Positions 18,346 to 27,268 of a stretch of DNA of 64,000 nucleotides are shown one piece after another. Location of the stretch: contig NZ_CP048115.1 of assembly GCF_010093045.1 (NCBI RefSeq), forward strand, positions 310,001-374,000, given 5' to 3'. Position numbers and translations under genes: made by a program. The notes below the pieces were generated by a model, which was given only the letters and a program-made list of their open reading frames with translations, had not been told where the DNA came from and searched no databases. Each line of letters opens with the position of its first letter. Within the stretch, counting starts at the first letter, position 1. This DNA comes from Mucilaginibacter sp. 14171R-50. Its GTDB lineage: Bacteria; Bacteroidota; Bacteroidia; Sphingobacteriales; Sphingobacteriaceae.

Positions 18346-19332
18346 TTACTGTTTGTTGCTTTTATACCAGTTATAAGCTATGTTCAATCCCTCAAAAACG
18401 GAAAACAAAGGCTTGTATCCTATTAAATGGCCCGCCTTGCTAATGTTAGCCAGGCTATGCTTTACATCACCCTTACGCTCGGGTTTATAAGTCGGTTCAA
18501 TATCCAGATCTGCAATCTTGCTTATTTCGGCCCATAACTCATTTAGGGTTATCTTTTGCCCAAAAGCTATATTTATCACTTCGTGCTTTTCAATGCCGGG
18601 TTGTGTTAATGCTTTTATATTGGCTTGCACCGCATTTTCTACAAACGTAAAGTCGCGGCTGGTTTCGCCATCGCCGTTAATTACCGGCCCTTCGCCTTTT
18701 AAAGCAGCGTCTATAAACAATGGTATAACAGCCGCGTATGCGCCTTTAGGATTTTGCCTCGGCCCAAAAACGTTAAAGTACCTCAATCCTACGGCATGAA
18801 AATCATAAACCTTTGAATATACGGCAGCGTATAACTCGTTAACATATTTTGTTACCGCGTAAGGCGATAACGGGTTACCAATCTGGTCTTCTACTTTAGG
18901 CAAACCCGGGTGATCGCCATACGTGCTTGAACTTGCGGCGTACACCATCCGCTTAACTCCGGCATCACGCGCGGCTGTAAGCATATTCAAAAAACCGGTG
19001 ATGTTTACGTTATTGGTGGTTATCGGGTCGTTTATTGAACGGGGAACCGAACCTAACGCCGCCTGATGTGAGACATATTGTATACCAGCTAACGCTTTCT
19101 GGCAATCAGCAAACTCCCTGATATCGCCTTCCATTAGCTCGAAAGCCGGATTTGACAGGAAAGGCTCCAGGTTTTCTCTTAAACCAGTAGAAAAGTTATC
19201 TAATACACGTACTTTCTTTGCGCCGTATTTTAAAAGGTATTCTACCAGGTTGGAGCCGATAAAACCAGCCCCTCCCGTTATTAAAAATGATGATTCGCTT
19301 AAATTATCTTGATGATATGGCTGTGTGTACAT
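18346..19332 (-). CDS. UDP-GlcNAc/UDP-GlcNAcA 4-epimerase (WbpP/TviC-like)
   Basis: The 328-aa extended SDR has FLITGGAGFIGSNLVEYLL near residue 17 as its NAD loop. AALGSVPRSINDP near 92, AASSSTYGDH near 130 (catalytic Ser) and SPYAVTKYVNELYA near 158 (YxxxK) follow. The GSVPRS element and the YFNVFGPRQNPKGAYAAVIP segment match the group 3 epimerases WbpP, Gne and TviC, which act on N-acetylated UDP-hexosamines and their uronates. It directly follows the UDP-sugar dehydrogenase gene. The pair probably makes UDP-GalNAcA from UDP-GlcNAc, as TviB and TviC do for Vi antigen. Confidence 0.88.
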   Translation of the reverse strand: MYTQPYHQDNLSESSFLITGGAGFIGSNLVEYLLKYGAKKVRVLDNFSTGLRENLEPFLSNPAFELMEGDIREFADCQKALAGIQYVSHQAALGSVPRSINDPITTNNVNITGFLNMLTAARDAGVKRMVYAASSSTYGDHPGLPKVEDQIGNPLSPYAVTKYVNELYAAVYSKVYDFHAVGLRYFNVFGPRQNPKGAYAAVIPLFIDAALKGEGPVINGDGETSRDFTFVENAVQANIKALTQPGIEKHEVINIAFGQKITLNELWAEISKIADLDIEPTYKPERKGDVKHSLANISKAGHLIGYKPLFSVFEGLNIAYNWYKSNKQ

Positions 19333-19370
19333 ATGGATGGGTATCTTAATCAGTATCGCTAAACCGACAA

Positions 19371-20705
19371 TTAAAGGCGGCCGTCAATCAATTCCTGCGG
19401 CAAAATGCACTTCACATCAAAAACAACGCCCGGGTTTGCTTTCAGCGAGTTTATCTCGAGTTTGGCAAACTCATCATGTGCAACGGCTAAAATTATCGCC
19501 TCAAACTTGCCCTCAGGCAATTCATTCACGATTTCCAAACCATATTCGTGCATAACCTCTGCGGGGCTCGCCCACGGGTCGTAAACAACCGGTACAACAT
19601 GGTATGATTTTAATTCTTTAATTATATCTATAACGCGGGTGTTTCGTACATCCGGGCAATTTTCTTTAAAAGTAAATCCTAAAACAAGACATTTAGATTG
19701 TATAACAGGCACCTCTTTCTTCACCATACGTTTAACAACCTCTTCAGCCACGTAAGCGCCCATGCTATCATTAAGCCTGCGGCCAGCCAGAATAATCTCA
19801 GGGTGATAGCCTAACTCCTGCGCTTTTTGTGCCAGATAGTAAGGATCAACCCCAATGCAATGCCCACCTACCAAACCGGGTTTAAATTTCAGGAAGTTCC
19901 ACTTGGTTCCGGCGGCTTCCAATACATCGTTGGTATCTATACCTAAACGGCTAAATATTTTCGAAAGCTCGTTAACAAACGCAATGTTTATATCCCGTTG
20001 TGAATTCTCAATAACTTTAGATGCTTCGGCAACTTTAATGCACGATGCCTTATGTGTTCCCGCTACAATAATGCTGCGGTACAGGTCATCAACGTAGTCT
20101 GCAACTTCAGGGGTTGAACCTGACGTTACCTTCAAAATTTTGGTTACTGTGTGCTCTTTATCGCCAGGGTTTATTCTCTCTGGCGAGTAACCTGCAAAAA
20201 AGTCGGTATTAAATACAAGGCCCGATACTCTTTCTAAAACAGGTACGCATTCATCTTCTGTTACGCCAGGGTAAACAGTTGATTCATAAATAACCACATC
20301 ATTTGGTTTAAGCACTTTACCAACTGTTTCGCTGGCCTTATATAGTGGGGTAAGGTCGGGGTGGTTATGTTTATCAGTTGGTGTTGGCACCGTAACAATG
20401 TAAACATTACAGTCTTGCAGATATGCAAGGTCATTTGTGCAAAATAAACCTGTAGTACCCGCTGACATATTACCATCGGTGTTGATAACCGATTTTAGTT
20501 TATCATCGTCTATCTCAAGGGTACGATCATGGCCGGCCATTAACTCATTAATCCTTTTGGTGTTAATATCAAACCCTATTACAGGATATTTCCTTGCGAA
20601 TTCTGCTGCTAATGGCAAACCCACATAGCCTAACCCAATGATGGCAATTTTAGCCTCCTCAAGATTTTTAAGTGTTGCAGCCATTTGAGGTGTATTAGAT
20701 GACAT
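19371..20705 (-). CDS. UDP-N-acetyl-hexosamine 6-dehydrogenase (TviB/WbpO-like)
   Basis: This 444-aa protein belongs to the UDP-glucose/GDP-mannose dehydrogenase family. [19 protein letters not shown] near residue 18 binds [19 protein letters not shown] near 140 and [20 protein letters not shown] near 280 carry the catalytic Cys. [20 protein letters not shown] near 345 belongs to the C-terminal domain. The [10 protein letters not shown] and YESTVYPG forms are characteristic of the TviB/WbpO/VipA branch, which oxidises N-acetylated UDP-hexosamines at C6 to the uronate. It is the first sugar-nucleotide gene after wzc, with the TviC-like epimerase next. Confidence 0.9.
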   Translation of the reverse strand: MSSNTPQMAATLKNLEEAKIAIIGLGYVGLPLAAEFARKYPVIGFDINTKRINELMAGHDRTLEIDDDKLKSVINTDGNMSAGTTGLFCTNDLAYLQDCNVYIVTVPTPTDKHNHPDLTPLYKASETVGKVLKPNDVVIYESTVYPGVTEDECVPVLERVSGLVFNTDFFAGYSPERINPGDKEHTVTKILKVTSGSTPEVADYVDDLYRSIIVAGTHKASCIKVAEASKVIENSQRDINIAFVNELSKIFSRLGIDTNDVLEAAGTKWNFLKFKPGLVGGHCIGVDPYYLAQKAQELGYHPEIILAGRRLNDSMGAYVAEEVVKRMVKKEVPVIQSKCLVLGFTFKENCPDVRNTRVIDIIKELKSYHVVPVVYDPWASPAEVMHEYGLEIVNELPEGKFEAIILAVAHDEFAKLEINSLKANPGVVFDVKCILPQELIDGRL

Positions 20706-20782
20706 AGTTGATGTGATTGTTATGTTGTATGAGAATTTGAGAATTAATTATCTTGTTACCGCCCAAAATTATAGTTGTATTG

Positions 20783-23128
20783 TTACCTAAAGAAGTTCTT
20801 AAGTTTACTTTTTTTTGAAGGCTTGTCCTCCTGGTAATAACCGCCGCCGTAGCTGTAGCCATACCCGTAACCGTAGCCATAACCAGATGAGGTATAATCT
20901 ATGGAGTTAAAAATGATATTTATCTGTGGCAGTTTGCCGGTTTTGCTTAACTGATCTATCATTCCGATCTGGCTCTTAAACGTATAGTTATGACGGATGA
21001 TAAACATGGTGGCGTTTGCATATTCGCCTAAAATTTGCGCATCTGTTACCAAGCCTACAGGCGGCGCATCAATTATTACATAATCAAAATCGGCCTTCAG
21101 CTCTTCAATAAGTGTTTGAATGCGGCCATTTGTTAACAGCTCGGCAGGGTTTGGCGGGATGGGCCCGCTGGTGATAATGTAATAGTTTTCCTGGCCCGGG
21201 ATATTCGAAATAATTTCTTTATATGAAAAAGTGCTGATCAGGTAATTTGAAAGGCCTTTAGAATTATCAATTTCCAATACGGCGTTTAGCTTTGGCTTAC
21301 GAAGATCGAGTTCAAGAATAACAACCCGTTTACCCGACATTGCCAAACTGGCACCAAGGTTTAACGAAATAAACGACTTACCCTCGCCACTGATGCTTGA
21401 AGTAAATAACAGCACTTTGTGATCTACGCCCGAACTTATGAATTGTAAGTTTGTACGAAGCGCACGTATTTGCTCAGCCACCATTGAACGGGGCTTATCA
21501 ACAACTATAAGCGGGGTTGATTGCTCGCTGTGGCCAATTTCGGCCACAACGGGTACTCTGGTCATCTTTTCGATATCCGCCTTTTTGCTAACCTTGTTGT
21601 TCAATACCTCTTTAAGGTAAATGTAACCCGCGGGTACAATCAAACCCAAAAAGAAAAATATGAGCATGATTAAAGGTTTCACCGGCTTTACCGGGGCCTG
21701 ACTGCTGCGCGCTTCATCGATGGTGCGGCTATCAGCCATGGTAGAGGCCAGGGCCATTTCTTGCTCCTCACGTTTCTGAAGCAGAAAAGTAAATAAATTG
21801 TTTTTTATTTCCTGTTGACGCATTACATCAATCAAGCCTCTTTCTTTACCCGGCACCTGTGTAATAACCGATTCGAATTTTGAGTTTTTTTCCTGAAGCT
21901 GTTGTTTTGTAATAAGCAGGCCCGCCTTAAGGTTTTTCACAGACTGGTCGATACCAGCTTTGATAGATCGTATTTGATCGTTTAGCGAGGTAACAATAGG
22001 GTTAGTTTCAGGAATGGTTTGCAACAGGCTCTGTTTCTTTAATTGCGATTCGCTCAACTGTGAAACTAAACCAAGTAAAGTAGGGTCTTCAATACCCAGC
22101 ATTGATGGCAATACACCCGAAAGATCTTTTGAGCTGTTTATATAATTCTGTAGATTATTCAGAACACTTAACTGTATATTAACTTTACTAAGTTCTGCAT
22201 CGTTTTGCTGCGTGCTTTGTATAAACACCTGCGATTGCGCGCTTATATCTGTAATCCGGTTTTGAGATTTGTAATTCTCAACATTTTTTTCTGCCGTTCC
22301 CAGTTCCTGAGAGAGATTTCTTAAACGATCTGTAATAAAATTTAAAGTACTCGAGGTAACCTTATTTTTATCCTGAATTGCCGCATTGTTATACTCAAAA
22401 ATCAGGCGGTTAAGAATGTCTTTCCCCCTTTTTGGTACAGCGTCCTGCAGCGTTATAATTAATACCGTACCTTCTTTACTTACCGGATTTATTGACAACT
22501 GATTGCGATAGCGTTGAACAACCGCATCAATTTTTTGGAATACTATATATATCTTTTTGTGTAAAAATTCGGGGCTTATTCCTTTTGAAGTAATGATAAT
22601 CTGACCGAACTCGCACTGAACTGGCTTGTTATAAGGATACGTTTTTCCACCAGTCTCGAAACCGTTTTCATTTAGCACAACCGGATACCCGTCTTTATAA
22701 GATAGCTCGTTAGGATTTATCAGCTGAGCCTGAAAAGGAAGGCTATTTGAATATAATGAACTTTTCCTTACCCCTTCGCTTTCAAAATAAGATACATCTA
22801 ATTTCAAAGCCCTAACTACTTTCTCCATTAAGGTAGCTGATTTGAGTATCTGTACCTCATTATCAATTATCTTGTCTGACGAAAACAGATCCAACCCTTT
22901 TAAAATATCATCTTGTGGCCCGTTAGAACTTTTATCCTTTATTAATAAATCTGTTTCTATTTGATATTGAGGGGTCTGAAACTTGATGTATACGTATCCA
23001 AGCACCAGGAAAAACACCAGGGAAAATAGAATTAATTTAGAGTAATGAAGGTACTTGAAAATAATTTCTCTAAGGTTAAGCTCACCTATATTATCATTAT
23101 CAAAATTAGTATCCGTATTTGCATTCAT
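20783..23128 (-). CDS. wzc: Polysaccharide co-polymerase and BY-kinase (Wzc-like)
   Basis: The 781-aa inner-membrane protein has a Wzz domain with a first helix at about residues 32-52. A long periplasmic coiled-coil region with a GNVR element reaches about residue 470, and a second helix is near 485-505. The cytosolic tyrosine-kinase domain follows: Walker A SSISGEGKSF near 580, Walker A' ILELDLRKP and Walker B YVIIDAPPVG near 685. The tail carries nine tyrosines (YTSSGYGYGYGYGYSYGGG, then YY), the autophosphorylation cluster. In Wzx/Wzy systems it controls chain length and opens export through Wza. Fusion of both halves in one chain is the Gram-negative type. It lies 29 bp downstream of wza. 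Confidence 0.95.
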   Translation of the reverse strand: MNANTDTNFDNDNIGELNLREIIFKYLHYSKLILFSLVFFLVLGYVYIKFQTPQYQIETDLLIKDKSSNGPQDDILKGLDLFSSDKIIDNEVQILKSATLMEKVVRALKLDVSYFESEGVRKSSLYSNSLPFQAQLINPNELSYKDGYPVVLNENGFETGGKTYPYNKPVQCEFGQIIITSKGISPEFLHKKIYIVFQKIDAVVQRYRNQLSINPVSKEGTVLIITLQDAVPKRGKDILNRLIFEYNNAAIQDKNKVTSSTLNFITDRLRNLSQELGTAEKNVENYKSQNRITDISAQSQVFIQSTQQNDAELSKVNIQLSVLNNLQNYINSSKDLSGVLPSMLGIEDPTLLGLVSQLSESQLKKQSLLQTIPETNPIVTSLNDQIRSIKAGIDQSVKNLKAGLLITKQQLQEKNSKFESVITQVPGKERGLIDVMRQQEIKNNLFTFLLQKREEQEMALASTMADSRTIDEARSSQAPVKPVKPLIMLIFFFLGLIVPAGYIYLKEVLNNKVSKKADIEKMTRVPVVAEIGHSEQSTPLIVVDKPRSMVAEQIRALRTNLQFISSGVDHKVLLFTSSISGEGKSFISLNLGASLAMSGKRVVILELDLRKPKLNAVLEIDNSKGLSNYLISTFSYKEIISNIPGQENYYIITSGPIPPNPAELLTNGRIQTLIEELKADFDYVIIDAPPVGLVTDAQILGEYANATMFIIRHNYTFKSQIGMIDQLSKTGKLPQINIIFNSIDYTSSGYGYGYGYGYSYGGGYYQEDKPSKKSKLKNFFR
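20850..20884 (-). repeat. Hexamer repeat encoding the Gly-Tyr tail of Wzc
   Basis: About five to six imperfect copies of a 6-bp unit (plus-strand forms CCGTAA, CCGTAG and CCATAC) encode consecutive Gly-Tyr dipeptides in the kinase tail. Because the unit is 6 bp, gain or loss of copies stays in frame and changes the number of phosphorylatable tyrosines. Confidence 0.8.
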
Positions 23129-23157
23129 AAGTTAAAATCGGGTTGTAATTGGTGTAG

Positions 23158-23967
23158 TTATTTAAACCTGTAAATAAGCAGACCAATAACTGTTAAAGCA
23201 CTGAGAATTATAGGTACGATTCGATAAGCCTGATCGCTCTGCGCAGCTTTACCTTTACCCTGTTCTACATAAATTAAATCGCCTGAGTGTAAATAATAAT
23301 ATGGAGATGTAAATACTTCTCTTGTGGTGAGATTAACCCTGCCAAATTCTTTTTTTCCGCCGTTATCCCTAACAATAAGTATATTATCACGCTTGCCATA
23401 AATGGTAAGGTCGCCCGCCATGGTTAGTGCCTCGGGCAATGTCACCTTCTCGTTCGGAATAACATAAACCGAAGGATGTGCTACCTCGCCCATTACTGAT
23501 ATTTTATAATTTAAAAACCTAACATTTACGGTAGGTTCCTTTAGGTATTGTTTAAGTTTTTCCCTGATTATATCCCGGGCTTGCGCTGTTGTCAGTCCGC
23601 CCACTTTAATTGTGCTTATTAATGGCATCTCTATCTCGCCATTTGCATCAACTAAATATCCGTTAGAAGCTGTTTGAGAAAGTGGCGCCGCACCGTTTTG
23701 TGCACTGGGTGTAGTAATATCTGTGGCTGAAGTTGCAGGAGCGTAGGGGTTAAAGAAACTACTTGCCGCAGGATTTAAAGAGTTAACAGGTATCGATAAA
23801 ATATCTCCCGGCTGTATTTTAGGAACATATGTATCTGCAACATTGATAGTATCAGATTGATTTAGATCTTTTTGAAAATAAACAATTTCCTTTTGCCCTA
23901 TACACGAAGAGAACGCTATTGCAGCTATTGAAAATAAAAAAATATTACGGTAGATATTTTTTTTCAT
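23158..23967 (-). CDS. wza: Polysaccharide export outer-membrane lipoprotein (Wza-like)
   Basis: The 269-aa protein has a lipoprotein signal peptide with lipobox FSSC; the acylated Cys is near residue 22. A Poly_export domain follows (IQPGDILSIPVNSLNPA near 52, then MPLISTIKVGGLTTAQA). Next come SLBB-like segments (VSVMGEVAHPSVYVIPNEK-type sequence near 160, and YLHSGDLIYVEQGKGK). It ends with a membrane helix, IVPIILSALTVIGLLIYRF. The C-terminal hydrophobic helix instead of an amphipathic one is usual in Bacteroidota Wza. It forms the export pore together with Wzc. As the first gene after a good promoter, it heads the EPS operon. Confidence 0.93.
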   Translation of the reverse strand: MKKNIYRNIFLFSIAAIAFSSCIGQKEIVYFQKDLNQSDTINVADTYVPKIQPGDILSIPVNSLNPAASSFFNPYAPATSATDITTPSAQNGAAPLSQTASNGYLVDANGEIEMPLISTIKVGGLTTAQARDIIREKLKQYLKEPTVNVRFLNYKISVMGEVAHPSVYVIPNEKVTLPEALTMAGDLTIYGKRDNILIVRDNGGKKEFGRVNLTTREVFTSPYYYLHSGDLIYVEQGKGKAAQSDQAYRIVPIILSALTVIGLLIYRFK

Positions 23968-23991
23968 ATGTTATTCGATAAATAGTGGGCG

Positions 23992-24022
23992 CAAAAATAG
24001 ACTATTTTATTTAATAAACTAA
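23992..24022 (-). promoter_or_regulatory. Predicted promoter of the EPS operon
   Basis: On the minus strand a TATTTTTG box (23992-23999) matches the Bacteroidota -7 consensus TAnnTTTG exactly. Upstream, after 19 nt, lies TTAG (24019-24022), three of four bases of the TTTG -33 box. It ends 24 nt before the wza ATG, which would leave a short leader. Confidence 0.55.
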
Positions 24023-24187
24023 TGTATATTAACAGTTTTGCTATTAACGACTTTTTTGATATTAAAATAATGCATATGTATTACGCATTTATTGCATAAA
24101 CCGTAAGCAAACCCCCTTTACGTTAAAAATATGCAAATACCATAACAATGCCACGTTTTAACGCTTTTACAAGATAATTGTTTTTAC

Positions 24188-24580
24188 TTATTTAAAAAAA
24201 TCATCTTTAAGGTCGTCAATTTCTCTGCGGTCGCGTTTGGTGGGGCGGCCGGCCCCCCGGTCGCGCGTTAAAACAGGGGCATGAAACATAGATTTAAATT
24301 TCATCGTCTCCTCTTCAGGGGTTATGTCTTCATAATACATCACGGCGGTTTTGGCGTCAGTGCGGCTTTCCAATAGGCCGGTTACCTTTAATACCCGCTT
24401 CTCTGGCCCTTTTGATATGGTATATACCTCGCCTATTTTTACCTCGTGCGATGGCTTAATATTATTACCATCCAGTTTAACACGTCCCGCCTTGCAGGCA
24501 TCAGATGCCAGTGTACGGGTTTTAAACGCGCGGATAGACCATAAATACTTATCGATCCTTAATTTTTCCTTCTCAGCCAT
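24188..24580 (-). CDS. S4-domain RNA-binding protein (Hsp15-like)
   Basis: The 130-aa basic protein has an S4 domain at residues about 5-65: LRIDKYLWSIRAFKTRTLAS, then AGRVKLDGNNIKPSHEVKIGE. A lysine- and arginine-rich tail contains RDRGAGRPTKRDRREID. This matches the Hsp15/YrfH family, which binds 50S subunits carrying stalled peptidyl-tRNA and helps recycle them. It stands alone upstream of the EPS promoter and has the same orientation. The region between it and wza (23968-24187) is AT-rich and shows no gene. Confidence 0.88.
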   Translation of the reverse strand: MAEKEKLRIDKYLWSIRAFKTRTLASDACKAGRVKLDGNNIKPSHEVKIGEVYTISKGPEKRVLKVTGLLESRTDAKTAVMYYEDITPEEETMKFKSMFHAPVLTRDRGAGRPTKRDRREIDDLKDDFFK

Positions 24581-24746
24581 TACACTTTTTCATTAGGTTA
24601 CGTGTTTATTGGTTTCATGGGTTAAATGGTATTTTATATATATACTTATTAACGCAGCACTATGGACCATCCAGCCAATAAACTAATCATTACTATAAAA
24701 CAAATCTGCTTAAAATTGCTTTAATTTGACAAAATTTATATCTGTA

Positions 24747-25562
24747 ATGATCGACCTTAAAAAAATGATTGAGGATGCCTGGGATAACCGCACCCTTTTA
24801 AGTGAAAACGACTACATTAACGCCATAAACACCGTTATTGAGCGCTTAGACCAAGGCGAAATGCGTGTTGCCGAACTGATAGGCAGTCGCTGGCATACAA
24901 ACGAATGGATAAAAAAGGCTGTTATATTATATTTCCCTACCCGCGCCATGGAAGAGATAAAAACAGGCCCGTTTGTTTTTAATGATAAAATGAAGCTTAA
25001 AACCAATTATAAAGAGCTTGGCGTACGTGTTGTGCCGCATGGTATTGCCCGATATGGCGCTTACCTTGCTAAAGGGGTTATCATGATGCCCTCGTATGTC
25101 AACATTGGCGCCTATGTTGACGAAGGCACTATGGTTGATACCTGGGCAACCGTCGGCTCGTGCGCGCAAATTGGCAAGCATGTACACTTAAGCGGCGGCG
25201 TTGGTATTGGCGGCGTGTTAGAGCCTGTTCAGGCCTCTCCTGTTATTATCGAGGATAACTGCTTCCTGGGGTCTCGTGCTATTGTGGTTGAAGGCGTGCA
25301 TGTAGAAAGTGAAGCCGTTTTGGGCGCAAATGTGGTTTTAACCGCATCTACCAAAATTATTGATGTAACCGGCACCGAGCCCGTGGAATATAAGGGCCGC
25401 GTCCCTGCCCGCTCGGTAGTGATACCAGGCTCATACGCCAAAAAGTTCGCGGCAGGCGAGTACCAGGTACCTTGTGCGCTTATCATTGGCAAGCGCAAAG
25501 AATCTACCGACAAAAAAACATCGTTGAACGATGCTTTAAGGGATAATAACGTGGCTGTATAA
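24747..25562 (+). CDS. dapD: Tetrahydrodipicolinate N-succinyltransferase (DapD)
   Basis: The 271-aa enzyme of the succinylase branch of lysine and diaminopimelate synthesis transfers succinyl from succinyl-CoA to tetrahydrodipicolinate. The N-terminal helical domain (MIDLKKMIEDAWDNR) is followed by a left-handed beta-helix from about residue 105: GVIMMPSYVNIGAYVDEGTM, VGSCAQIGKHVHLSGG, GVLEPVQASPVIIEDNCFLG. I chose the ATG at 24747 over an upstream in-frame TTG at 24726, because DapD proteins start at MIDLKKMIE and the extra residues look like untranslated leader. It is separated from the following GT9 gene by a heptad palindrome. Confidence 0.95.
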   Translation: MIDLKKMIEDAWDNRTLLSENDYINAINTVIERLDQGEMRVAELIGSRWHTNEWIKKAVILYFPTRAMEEIKTGPFVFNDKMKLKTNYKELGVRVVPHGIARYGAYLAKGVIMMPSYVNIGAYVDEGTMVDTWATVGSCAQIGKHVHLSGGVGIGGVLEPVQASPVIIEDNCFLGSRAIVVEGVHVESEAVLGANVVLTASTKIIDVTGTEPVEYKGRVPARSVVIPGSYAKKFAAGEYQVPCALIIGKRKESTDKKTSLNDALRDNNVAV

Positions 25563-25564
25563 TT

Positions 25565-25664
25565 CAGATTTGAGATGTTAGATTTGAGATTTGAGATGAA
25601 ATTTTGCATAATCCGTAAAAGCGCTTCTCTGATCTCATATCTAAAGTCTCACATCTTACATCTG
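25565..25664. repeat. Heptad-word palindrome (AGATTTG type)
   Basis: Left arm 25565-25597 is a tandem array of 7-bp words such as AGATTTG and AGATGTT. Right arm 25632-25664 is built from the complementary words (ATCTCAT, ATCTAAA). Compared without gaps, 27 of 33 positions pair. The loop is 34 nt. It fills the dapD-GT9 gap. Confidence 0.85.
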
Positions 25665-25669
25665 TCAAT

Positions 25670-26656
25670 ATGAAAATATTGATAAGGTTACCTAACTGGC
25701 TTGGCGATGTGGTTATGAGTACCGCTTTCATCAATGCGGTAAGGCAATTTTACCCTGGTGCTTTTATCGACGTTATTATCAAAAAGGAACTGGGCGGGGT
25801 CGCTTCTTTAATCCCCGGCATCAGCAATATCCATCTCTTTTCAAAACAGGAATATAGCGGACTAAACGGCGTGTACCGCTTTGGTAGAACGCTTCGGCCT
25901 GCGCAATATGATATCTTTTTTAATCTGCCTCAGTCACTATCGTCGTTTGTGATGGCTTGGGCAAGCGGCGCGCGGCAACGTGTTGGTTTTAATGCGGAGG
26001 GCGGCTTTTTTATGCTGACCAGTTCTTTTAAAAAGCCTGCTAACCTGCACCGGGTTGATGAATACCTATCCCTGCTGGAAAATTATACAGGCAGGCCCGC
26101 CGGCGACAGGCAAGTTAAATTAAGTACCGGCGAATCATCAACTGCCAAAAACATCGTAATGGTCAACTTCAATTCAGAGGCATCATCCCGCCGGATGCCT
26201 TTATATAAAGGCCGCGCAATTATAAACAGACTAACCGAAGTTTTTACGAACATAACTTTTGTATTGATAGGCGCGCCAAAAGAGACTGCATTTGTAGATG
26301 AACTGCTTATTGGTGCAGCCCACCCGCATAGGCTGCAAAACCTGGCCGGCAAAACCGATCTTGCAGGATTAGTTAAACAGATGGCGGACAGCAGGGCAGT
26401 ATTAACCACCGATTCGGGCCCGGCGCACCTGGCCAATGCGGTAGGCGCACCCACCGTAGTTTTGTTTGGAGCGGGTAACGAAAACAACACTGCACCTTAT
26501 AACAAACAACGGCTAACCGTTATACGTTACGGCGAACTGATATGCGAACCCTGTGTGCGTAACACCTGCAAATTATACGGTTTACCAAAGTGCATGGAAA
26601 TGTTAGATGAAATAAAAATAATAAATGCATTAAGTTTGCACTTGAATGATGCTTAA
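25670..26656 (+). CDS. Glycosyltransferase family 9 (heptosyltransferase-like)
   Basis: The 328-aa GT-B protein opens with MKILIRLPNWLGDVVMSTAF, the GDVV/M loop of ADP-heptose:LPS heptosyltransferases. The C-terminal donor site is LTTDSGPAHLANAVGAPTVV (D-SGPxH-A motif) near residues 245-265, followed by LFGAGN. It probably adds a heptose or other core sugar to lipopolysaccharide at the inner membrane. Two Cys residues in CEPCVRNTCKL near the C-terminus are usual in this family. The end overlaps the Sua5-like gene by 11 bp, so the two are co-translated. Confidence 0.9.
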   Translation: MKILIRLPNWLGDVVMSTAFINAVRQFYPGAFIDVIIKKELGGVASLIPGISNIHLFSKQEYSGLNGVYRFGRTLRPAQYDIFFNLPQSLSSFVMAWASGARQRVGFNAEGGFFMLTSSFKKPANLHRVDEYLSLLENYTGRPAGDRQVKLSTGESSTAKNIVMVNFNSEASSRRMPLYKGRAIINRLTEVFTNITFVLIGAPKETAFVDELLIGAAHPHRLQNLAGKTDLAGLVKQMADSRAVLTTDSGPAHLANAVGAPTVVLFGAGNENNTAPYNKQRLTVIRYGELICEPCVRNTCKLYGLPKCMEMLDEIKIINALSLHLNDA

Positions 26657-27215
26657 AGACGAAGTAAACAAGGCGCTGAAAATTGTACAGGATGGCGGTA
26701 TAATCCTTTACCCTACCGATACCATATGGGGTATTGGCTGCGATGCAACAAATACTGATGCTGTAAAAAAGATCTATGCCCTTAAACAGCGCGAAGAAAG
26801 CAAAAGCATGATCATTTTGCTGGACGTTGATAATAAACTGCAAAGCTATATAAGCGAGGTGCCTGATATAGCATACGACCTGATAGAATACGCCGAAAAT
26901 CCGCTTACACTTGTTATGCCGGGAGCTAAAAACATATCCCCGGCTTTAATTGCCGAAGATGGCAGCGTTGGTATAAGGGTAACCAACCACCCTTTTTGCC
27001 AGCAACTCATACAGCGTTTACGTAAGCCCCTGGTATCCACCTCAGCCAATATAAGCGGCCATCCCTCGCCAGGTTACTTTGGTAAAATAGAGCAGGAAAT
27101 TATTGACGGGGTTGATTATGTAGTTGACATTGATCAGTATAGCACTGAGATTAAAAAACCGTCGACCATTATGCGGCTTGCTCCAAATGGCGGTTTCGAA
27201 TTTATACGCCGTTAA
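26646..27215 (+). CDS. L-threonylcarbamoyladenylate synthase (Sua5/YrdC/TsaC family)
   Basis: The 189-aa protein is a single YrdC domain. GGIILYPTDTIWGIGCDA near residue 16, IYALKQREESKSMIILL near 47 (the KxR and SKxM ATP/threonine-binding elements) and LVSTSANISGHPSP near 130 are all conserved. The enzyme makes threonylcarbamoyl-AMP for the t6A modification of tRNAs reading ANN codons. The C-terminal Sua5 extension is absent, so it is the short TsaC type. Two adjacent ATGs (26646 and 26649) lie inside the end of the GT9 gene. Either could be used. Confidence 0.92.
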   Translation: MMLKDEVNKALKIVQDGGIILYPTDTIWGIGCDATNTDAVKKIYALKQREESKSMIILLDVDNKLQSYISEVPDIAYDLIEYAENPLTLVMPGAKNISPALIAEDGSVGIRVTNHPFCQQLIQRLRKPLVSTSANISGHPSPGYFGKIEQEIIDGVDYVVDIDQYSTEIKKPSTIMRLAPNGGFEFIRR

Positions 27216-27268
27216 TTTTTATAATCGCTAAATTTGCGCTGCAATACAATCCTGTTTGCGGCCTTTAT

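Noticed and set aside
24726..24746. Upstream TTG start for dapD
   Set aside because: It adds seven residues with no family counterpart, and an ATG at 24747 gives the standard DapD N-terminus.
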